From positions 1 through 30,474 of the IMG/VR virus record IMGVR_UViG_3300030117_005245: 30,474 bases of DNA; one strand, 5' to 3'. This document shows positions 26,189-30,474 of the stretch, piece after piece. The stretch comes from a virus. The translations under genes and the position numbers were made by a program. The notes under the pieces were generated by a model. The model did not search any database and was not told the origin of the DNA. It saw nothing but the letters and a program-made list of their open reading frames with translations. Position 1 is the first letter of the stretch. The number at the start of each line of letters is the position of its first letter.

Positions 26189-27751
26189 ATGGCTGCTCCA
26201 GTATTACAGTTTAAAAGAGGTAACCTTGCGAGTTTGCCAGGTTTACAAGCAGGTGAACCAGGTTTCACCGTAGATAAAAATGATCTATATGTTGGTATAG
26301 ACTCTACAACAGGTAACAACCAATTCATAGGATCAGGAAGATTTTGGGATAAAGGAGATGCCACTAACGCCTCAGGTGTAAAATTAGTAGAGGCACAGAA
26401 CAATGGTGCAAGTGCTATCACTCTCAAGGCACCTGCTTCATTGTCAGACAACCAAACCTACGTGATGCCAGCAGAGGCAGTCAATAATGGTTTCTTGAAA
26501 TGTAATTCATCAGGAGAATTCTCATGGGATACTGCACCTCAAAACTCTGGAGCAGTTAGCGATATTGCAGTAACAGACGAATCATCTGATACTACATGTT
26601 TCCCGATGTTTTCTACCAGTGCAACAGGTGACATTCAACCTAAGACTGGATCTAACCTCACATTCAATTCATCATCAGGACAACTCACAGCGTCAACATT
26701 CTCAGGTAACCTCACAGGTGCTGTCACTGGTAATGTCACAGGAAATGTGACGGGTGATTTGACTGGTAATTCTTCTGGAACACATACTGGTGCTGTCACT
26801 GGTAATGTCACAGGAGATCTCACAGGAGATGTCACAGGAGACGTAACTGGTGATCTAACAGGAAACGTAATTGGTAATATAAGTTCTGCATCTAGTGGTG
26901 TTGTGATAAGTCCAGCTAACGGAAAACTTGTAGTTGAGGGTGATACTGGAAGTTCAAAAGTAGGAAGAATACAACTACAATGTCATGTAAACAGTCATGG
27001 TCAAACAGTAAGTTCTCAACCTCATAGTGAGTCAGCAACTAACGACCTGAAGTTACCAGGTGGAAGTACAATAGGTAATTCTGACGCAACTCTCGTTTCT
27101 GATACAGGTACACAGACACTCACCAACAAAACTCTAACTGCACCTACTATTACTGGTGCTGGTGCAATCGCTGGTGTGTTCACTGGTAACATCACTGGTA
27201 ATCAGTCAGGTGGTACAGTTTCTGCTACATCAGCAGCAGTAGCCGACCTTACATCTGGAAGAGTTGTACTTGCAGGTACATCAGGTGAATTAGAAGACAG
27301 TGGTAATCTTACCTTTGACGGTTCTACAATGACAGTCACAGGTGCTGCAAGCGTAACAACCAACTTGACTGTTGGTGGTAACTTGACAGTAAACGGTACT
27401 ACAACACAGGTCAATACAACAAACACAACTATTGAAGATGTTCTTCTTGAACTACAAGTGGTTGACGGTGGAGCACTTAGCAGTGACACAGATAAAGACG
27501 TTGGTCTTGTATTGAACTACTACAGTGGTTCTGCGAAGAAAGCAGCAATATATTGGGATGACTCAGCAGGTAGAATAGTACTAGGTGGAGAAGTATCTGA
27601 ATCAGCAGGGGTATTGACAGCGAGTGCATACTCAGGACTAGAGATTGGATCTCTATATGTAAATGACTGTGCAGGTCAAACACAAGTTATATCTTGCTCT
27701 GGCACAACAAGATCATTAGAAAATATAACCATAGACGGTGGCTCGTTCTAG
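26189..27751 (+). CDS. Tail fibre-like protein with Val-Thr-Gly repeats
   Basis: 520 aa. The N-terminus PVLQFKRGNLASLPGLQAGE, then PGFTVDKNDLYVGI, is the attachment-type domain found on many cyanophage fibres. It resembles the N-terminal domain of phage tropism determinants. Residues about 172-230 form a shaft of GxVTGxxTG repeats, for example AVTGNVTGNVTGDLTGN. Further on come TQTLTNKTLTAPTITGAG and NLTVGGNLTVNGTTTQVNT followed by NTTIEDVLLELQ, a module shared by many phage fibres. The C-terminus carries two Cys (DCAGQTQVISC) and ends ITIDGGSF. Such proteins form trimeric beta-helical fibres that bind the host surface. The gene has its own late box upstream and a stem-loop after it. No chaperone gene or reverse transcriptase is visible next to it. 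Confidence 0.8.
   Translation: MAAPVLQFKRGNLASLPGLQAGEPGFTVDKNDLYVGIDSTTGNNQFIGSGRFWDKGDATNASGVKLVEAQNNGASAITLKAPASLSDNQTYVMPAEAVNNGFLKCNSSGEFSWDTAPQNSGAVSDIAVTDESSDTTCFPMFSTSATGDIQPKTGSNLTFNSSSGQLTASTFSGNLTGAVTGNVTGNVTGDLTGNSSGTHTGAVTGNVTGDLTGDVTGDVTGDLTGNVIGNISSASSGVVISPANGKLVVEGDTGSSKVGRIQLQCHVNSHGQTVSSQPHSESATNDLKLPGGSTIGNSDATLVSDTGTQTLTNKTLTAPTITGAGAIAGVFTGNITGNQSGGTVSATSAAVADLTSGRVVLAGTSGELEDSGNLTFDGSTMTVTGAASVTTNLTVGGNLTVNGTTTQVNTTNTTIEDVLLELQVVDGGALSSDTDKDVGLVLNYYSGSAKKAAIYWDDSAGRIVLGGEVSESAGVLTASAYSGLEIGSLYVNDCAGQTQVISCSGTTRSLENITIDGGSF
26704..26880 (+). repeat. Tandem Val-Thr-Gly-encoding repeats in the tail fibre
   Basis: Units of about 12 bases of the form GGT(A/G)ANGTCACA encode G-N/D-V/L-T. 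A 27-base stretch at 26717-26743 recurs exactly at 26789-26815, 72 bases further on. Smaller near-copies fill the rest. The stretch codes for the fibre shaft, and slippage or recombination between copies could change shaft length. Confidence 0.8.
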
Positions 27752-27753
27752 CA

Positions 27754-27779
27754 TATATAATTGGTATTATATAATTTTT
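27754..27779 (+). terminator. Possible AT-only terminator after the tail fibre
   Basis: TATATAAT (27754-27761) pairs with ATTATATA (27766-27773) around a TGGT loop, and TTTTT follows at 27775-27779 after one A. The stem has no G-C pairs, so it is weak. The two TATAAT hexamers it contains (27756-27761 and 27770-27775) could instead be a -10 element for the next gene, but no fitting -35 is seen. Confidence 0.35.
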
Positions 27780-27783
27780 CATC

Positions 27784-27966
27784 ATGAATGAAGAAGTAAA
27801 TTCAGTTCTTCAAGTATATCAAACCAGAATCAACGCTCTCACTGCTCAGAACATTGCTTTTGAGGCGAGGATTTTGACGCTTACTAAACAGATACAAGAA
27901 CTTCAAGCACCTGCACCTGAAGTAGATGGTGGGGAGATAGAAGATAAGGCAGCATCTAAAGAGTAG
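27784..27966 (+). CDS. Small coiled-coil protein
   Basis: 60 aa. The segment VYQTRINALTAQNIAFEARI, followed by LTLTKQIQELQ, has a clear heptad pattern, then a Pro/Glu-rich acidic tail. There are no Cys, no membrane segment and no Shine-Dalgarno sequence. The last 64 bases overlap, in antisense, the end of the reverse-strand deoxyribosyltransferase-like gene. It lies directly after the tail fibre. An accessory or trimer-forming role is possible but unproven. Confidence 0.6.
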   Translation: MNEEVNSVLQVYQTRINALTAQNIAFEARILTLTKQIQELQAPAPEVDGGEIEDKAASKE

Positions 27967-28307
27967 AACATATCTGCAACTTGATTCATAACTGGATGTT
28001 TGTGCACAAACTCATCATCTGAAATGATGATTACTTTTTTGCCGAGTGCATGACCGTATGATATCTCAAATATCGTACCGTAAGATGGTCTTCTCTCATT
28101 TATTGACTTAGGTAGATGGGCAAAGACTATATCACAATTCTCAACATTCAGTTTTGTATCTTCAAATATTTCAGACTGACTACCTAAATGATATTTGGGT
28201 ACGATAGTTTCTATCGTGTCTGGTACTTTACTTTGTACGTAAGATCTCCATAGGAATATTTCTTCTTCCGTGCATATTTCTATAGGTCCTGCCAAATAAA
28301 TTTTCAT
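27903..28307 (-). CDS. Nucleoside 2-deoxyribosyltransferase-like protein
   Basis: 134 aa, the only reverse-strand gene I accept in the window. It begins MKIYLAGPI, the first strand of the nucleoside 2-deoxyribosyltransferase family. It continues with an NCDIVFAHL strand and the signature YGTIFEISYGHALGKKVIII, where the Glu of 'GTxxE' is the usual catalytic nucleophile and Asp of the CDIV strand is a substrate contact. The length fits the family. Enzymes of this fold exchange or hydrolyse bases of deoxynucleosides or their monophosphates. The fold is related to TIR domains. The C-terminus (SPPSTSGAGA) is encoded antisense to the small coiled-coil gene and may be disordered. The start ATG shares CATG with the divergent sulfotransferase-like gene. 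Roles could be nucleotide salvage, modified-base metabolism or counter-defence; only the family is supported. Confidence 0.72.
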   Translation of the reverse strand: MKIYLAGPIEICTEEEIFLWRSYVQSKVPDTIETIVPKYHLGSQSEIFEDTKLNVENCDIVFAHLPKSINERRPSYGTIFEISYGHALGKKVIIISDDEFVHKHPVMNQVADMFYSLDAALSSISPPSTSGAGA

Positions 28308-29055
28308 GATAAAGGACGAACAACTTATATTTTATATAGCAGTGCCTGGTAGTGGATGGGCAAAACTTTCACTACTACTGGGATGTTGTGCTAAGATGAA
28401 TCTCAATAAATCTGATAGAAGAGGGGATAGAGAGGAGACAGGTAAAGATGGAGATACAGGATGTGTTCATCATAAGGGAGCATTCTGGGATCCTCTTATG
28501 GAATTTGGTGAGGGTTTTGATGATCTAGAGAAAAATCATACTAGAGAATCTTTCAAGGCTGAATGCCTTAGACCATTCACTGAAATCAATGACCAGAACT
28601 ATCTAATTAGATCACACTTTTTTGCAGAGACTAAGAACCTGAATTGGCTGCGGAAGAATTTTCCCAATAATAAAATAATCTTGGTACTAAGAGATACTAA
28701 GTTATGTTATGAAGGGTGGAATATTGCCATGACTTTTACTGGTAATTATCCAAAGTACAAAGCATGGATGAAGGTAAAAACACAGGAGCACCATCCACTG
28801 AACTATGAGAAACTAAAGATGCTCATTGAGAGACATGATAAAATGATAAGAGAATTTGTAAGAGATAATGATTGTTATATAATCCAACCTAATAAAACTT
28901 TCATCAATAAATTAGGATATATCTGGGATGATGAAGGTAAAGAGGAATATGAAAAATTGATTATGGTGCATCAGTTTTTCAAATCTGAAGTTCCAATGTT
29001 TGACGCACCTTTTGCATTTTATAATTGCGATGACTTATTCACAATTCAGGCATGA
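28306..29055 (+). CDS. Sulfotransferase-like protein, first of two tandem paralogs
   Basis: 249 aa. After DEQLIFYIAV comes PGSGWAKLSLLLGCCAKMNL, a loop in the place of the 5'-phosphosulfate-binding loop of PAPS-dependent sulfotransferases (usual form PxSGTT). A strand with Arg, KIILVLRDTK, is where the 3'-phosphate-binding R-D-P motif sits. The conserved block HKGAFWDPLMEFGEGFDDL and the SHFFAE segment are shared with the next gene. The basic residue before SG in the loop is absent, and no Ser follows the Arg at the usual spacing, so sulfuryl transfer is uncertain; a P-loop kinase-like fold is the alternative. The ATG lies in the CATG shared with the divergent gene. Confidence 0.5.
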   Translation: MIKDEQLIFYIAVPGSGWAKLSLLLGCCAKMNLNKSDRRGDREETGKDGDTGCVHHKGAFWDPLMEFGEGFDDLEKNHTRESFKAECLRPFTEINDQNYLIRSHFFAETKNLNWLRKNFPNNKIILVLRDTKLCYEGWNIAMTFTGNYPKYKAWMKVKTQEHHPLNYEKLKMLIERHDKMIREFVRDNDCYIIQPNKTFINKLGYIWDDEGKEEYEKLIMVHQFFKSEVPMFDAPFAFYNCDDLFTIQA

Positions 29056-29803
29056 ACAACTTATCTTTATGATTGGACTGCCTGGTTCAGGCTGGTCTAA
29101 GATGGATAATCTGCTGAGATGTTGTAGTAAGTTCAGAGCAAACAAATCTGATTATGAGGGTAGATGGGAGTCTTATGGTAATAAGACTTTGTATAGAGAG
29201 CACAAGGGTGCTTTCTGGGATCCAGGTATGGAGTTTGGTGAGGGGTTTGATGATCTTAGGAATCACACTAAAGAAACTTTTATAGAACAATGCTTAGGTC
29301 CGTATACAGACATAAACGAGGATGATAATTACTTTGTCAAATCACATTTTTTTGCTGAAAAACATAATCTGGAATGGTTAGATACAAATTTTCCAAACAA
29401 TAAGATGGTATTTGTATTACGTCCTAAAGAGTATTGTGATGATAGGTGGTTATCTACCATGACATTTACTAAACACTATCCAAAATATACTGCATGGCAA
29501 GTAGAAGATGATCCAGACGAGGAAGTTGGTGATCATAAAAAAATAAATCAGGACAGCATGAGAGAGATCAATAGAAGACATGATTTATCAATGAGATCTT
29601 TTATAAGAGAAGCGACAAAACAAACCATAATATTATCTCCCACAAAATCATCTCTTGATCAAATGGGTATGGTGTGGGATAAAGATGGTTACCTTGAATA
29701 TGCTGCATATATAAAAAACTACGCTGTAAGTAAAGCACTCACTCTATCTCCATCATGGGACACATCTTTTTGTTTGTATAATTGTAATGGAATCTTATTT
29801 TAA
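29030..29803 (+). CDS. Sulfotransferase-like protein, second of two tandem paralogs
   Basis: 257 aa from the ATG at 29030. An earlier ATG at 29000 would overlap the previous gene by 56 bases, and the paralog alignment favours the start just before FRHEQLIFMIGLPGSGWSKM. The loop PGSGWSKM, HKGAFWDPGMEFGEGFDDL, the SHFFAE and NFPNNK segments, and VFVLRPKEYC all align with the preceding protein. The RP in VLRPKE is closer to the sulfotransferase 3'-phosphate motif than in copy one. The region after MTFTKHYPKYTAW carries an acidic insertion (DDPDEEVGD) not found in the first copy. It overlaps the first copy by 26 bases and the methyltransferase by 17 bases. Enzyme class is motif-based only. Confidence 0.5.
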   Translation: MTYSQFRHEQLIFMIGLPGSGWSKMDNLLRCCSKFRANKSDYEGRWESYGNKTLYREHKGAFWDPGMEFGEGFDDLRNHTKETFIEQCLGPYTDINEDDNYFVKSHFFAEKHNLEWLDTNFPNNKMVFVLRPKEYCDDRWLSTMTFTKHYPKYTAWQVEDDPDEEVGDHKKINQDSMREINRRHDLSMRSFIREATKQTIILSPTKSSLDQMGMVWDKDGYLEYAAYIKNYAVSKALTLSPSWDTSFCLYNCNGILF

Positions 29804-30293
29804 TGGAATCTGGAAAGACACGAATTATCAATACCTTGAGCATTCTGGCTATTCTTTGGTCGATTACGTTAATAATAAAAAACCATCTAGTGTCTTAGAT
29901 GTAGGGTGTGGGTATAATAGACTCAAAAGTTTGATTCCAAATCTCATTGGTATAGATCCTTTCAATGATGCTGCAGACATCAAGACATCATTAGAAGAAT
30001 ATAAGTCAGTGCCATATGATATAGCACTGTGTTTAGGTTCTATAAATTTTGGTGATGAGGAAACTATTGATAAACAGATAGATAAACTACACACACTGTG
30101 GAGAAGAGAAGCAATATTCAGAGTCAATCCTGGCATACCTCATGCAGGGTGGGATGACTTCATTGAGTGGTATCAATGGACACCAGAAAAAATAAAAGAT
30201 ATTGCGAAACGATACAATTACACTTTAGAATGCTTGAAAATGGAATATACAAAAGAAAATGCTCTCAGGTATTTTTTCATATATACTAAATAA
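29787..30293 (+). CDS. SAM-dependent methyltransferase (class I-like)
   Basis: 168 aa. Motif I, SSVLDVGCGYNRLKSL (about residues 34-49), has the Gly-rich loop, and the second strand NLIGIDPF ends in the acidic residue that binds the ribose of SAM. YDIALCLGSINFG is the motif IV strand. The C-terminal KMEYTKENALRYFFIYTK forms the last beta hairpin. The protein is short for the family, so the substrate-binding part is minimal. It starts inside the end of the second sulfotransferase-like gene and is probably translated with it. Acceptor unknown; carbohydrate or small-molecule methylation is an inference from the neighbours. Its stop codon overlaps a late-type box for the next gene. Confidence 0.72.
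   Translation: MESYFNGIWKDTNYQYLEHSGYSLVDYVNNKKPSSVLDVGCGYNRLKSLIPNLIGIDPFNDAADIKTSLEEYKSVPYDIALCLGSINFGDEETIDKQIDKLHTLWRREAIFRVNPGIPHAGWDDFIEWYQWTPEKIKDIAKRYNYTLECLKMEYTKENALRYFFIYTK
30286..30292 (+). promoter_or_regulatory. Late-promoter-like box before the last gene
   Basis: CTAAATA, identical to the box at 2183-2189, spans the last Lys codon and stop of the methyltransferase. The next ATG is 24 bases downstream. It implies that the following gene is expressed late. Confidence 0.5.
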
Positions 30294-30315
30294 CATTGTA
30301 GAAACTTTTATAAAA

Positions 30316-30474
30316 ATGCTTTCAGGAACAGATTTCGTCAAGAAGATCAAGGAAGGTAACAAGGAACTATTTGAAGCATCACGCTCAAATGTTCGTCGTT
30401 TCTTTGCATCAAAGCCAAGCGACGAGTATCTTGTCGAGCACTTCCGTGGACGTATGGTCAACGAAGCTCAGAAC
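30316..30474 (+). CDS. Start of an unidentified, probably highly expressed gene, open at the right edge
   Basis: 53 codons from ATG 30316 to the window end with no stop: MLSGTDFVKKIKEGNKELFE, then a basic segment with NVRRFFASKPSDEYLVEHFR. All five Arg codons are CGC or CGT and all five Lys codons are AAG, whereas the upstream genes use mainly AGA and mixed AAA/AAG. Such a shift often marks abundant structural proteins. The N-terminal part is helical and charged. I do not recognise the family from 53 residues. A late-type box lies just upstream. Confidence 0.7.
   Translation, partial: MLSGTDFVKKIKEGNKELFEASRSNVRRFFASKPSDEYLVEHFRGRMVNEAQN

Noticed and set aside
26704-26880. CRISPR-like repeat array
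   Set aside because: Repeats are in frame, coding and contiguous, with no unique spacers of constant length and no cas genes.
26189-27751. Diversity-generating retroelement acting on the tail fibre
   Set aside because: No reverse transcriptase gene and no template/variable repeat pair is visible; the repeats are short shaft-coding units.
27752-27783. Sigma70 promoter for the small coiled-coil gene
   Set aside because: Two TATAAT hexamers exist but neither has a -35 element at suitable distance, and both are explained by the AT-only inverted repeat.
29000-29029. ATG at 29000 as start of the second sulfotransferase-like gene
   Set aside because: The first ten residues have no counterpart in the paralog, and the ATG at 29030 aligns with the paralog's N-terminus.
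1-30474. tRNA genes, integrase, transposon or homing endonuclease
   Set aside because: The few gaps are 22-55 bases long and hold no cloverleaf. No recombinase, transposase or GIY-YIG/HNH motif was found in the accepted proteins.

Overview
The window is a stretch of an AT-rich genome of a marine T4-like myovirus, most likely a cyanophage of Prochlorococcus or Synechococcus. A SAR11-type pelagimyovirus is a possible alternative. The main evidence is the tail gene order, which runs gp25, gp6, a giant gp7-position protein, a large virion protein, gp8, a DUF4815 protein, small proteins and a tail fibre. Octamers resembling the T4-like late promoter (NATAAATA) and the related CTAAATA stand before the main units. 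Genes are packed with 1-base stop/start overlaps. No integrase, tRNA, CRISPR or transposon is visible.

Layout. (1) 1-2165: a left accessory block with the C-terminal part of a NodU/CmcH-type carbamoyltransferase, an SGNH-hydrolase-like protein, a GT-A-like glycosyltransferase with its own sigma70-type promoter, and a small acidic protein that ends in an intrinsic terminator. (2) 2183-24806: the baseplate block, read rightward from late-promoter boxes. It holds gp25, gp6, a 2757-aa gp7-like wedge protein with a YHYH domain, a 1044-aa virion protein, gp8 and a 2359-aa DUF4815 protein. The three largest proteins fill about 18.5 kb and share several degenerate beta-rich modules. (3) 24806-27966: a string of small overlapping genes, two small virion proteins, a repeat-bearing tail fibre and a small coiled-coil protein. 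(4) 27903-30293: a right accessory block with a reverse-strand nucleoside 2-deoxyribosyltransferase-like gene whose start shares a CATG with a forward gene, two tandem sulfotransferase-like paralogs and a SAM methyltransferase. (5) 30316-end: the start of a forward gene with different codon choice, preceded by a late-promoter-like box.

How the genes fit together. The central block builds the baseplate and the adsorption apparatus. The flanking blocks encode enzymes that transfer or remove small groups: carbamoyl, sugar, acyl or ester, possibly sulfuryl, and methyl. I infer that they may decorate virion or host-surface glycans, or small molecules, but the sequence does not show their substrates. 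The baseplate assignments are firm. The accessory enzymes are assigned by motif only.
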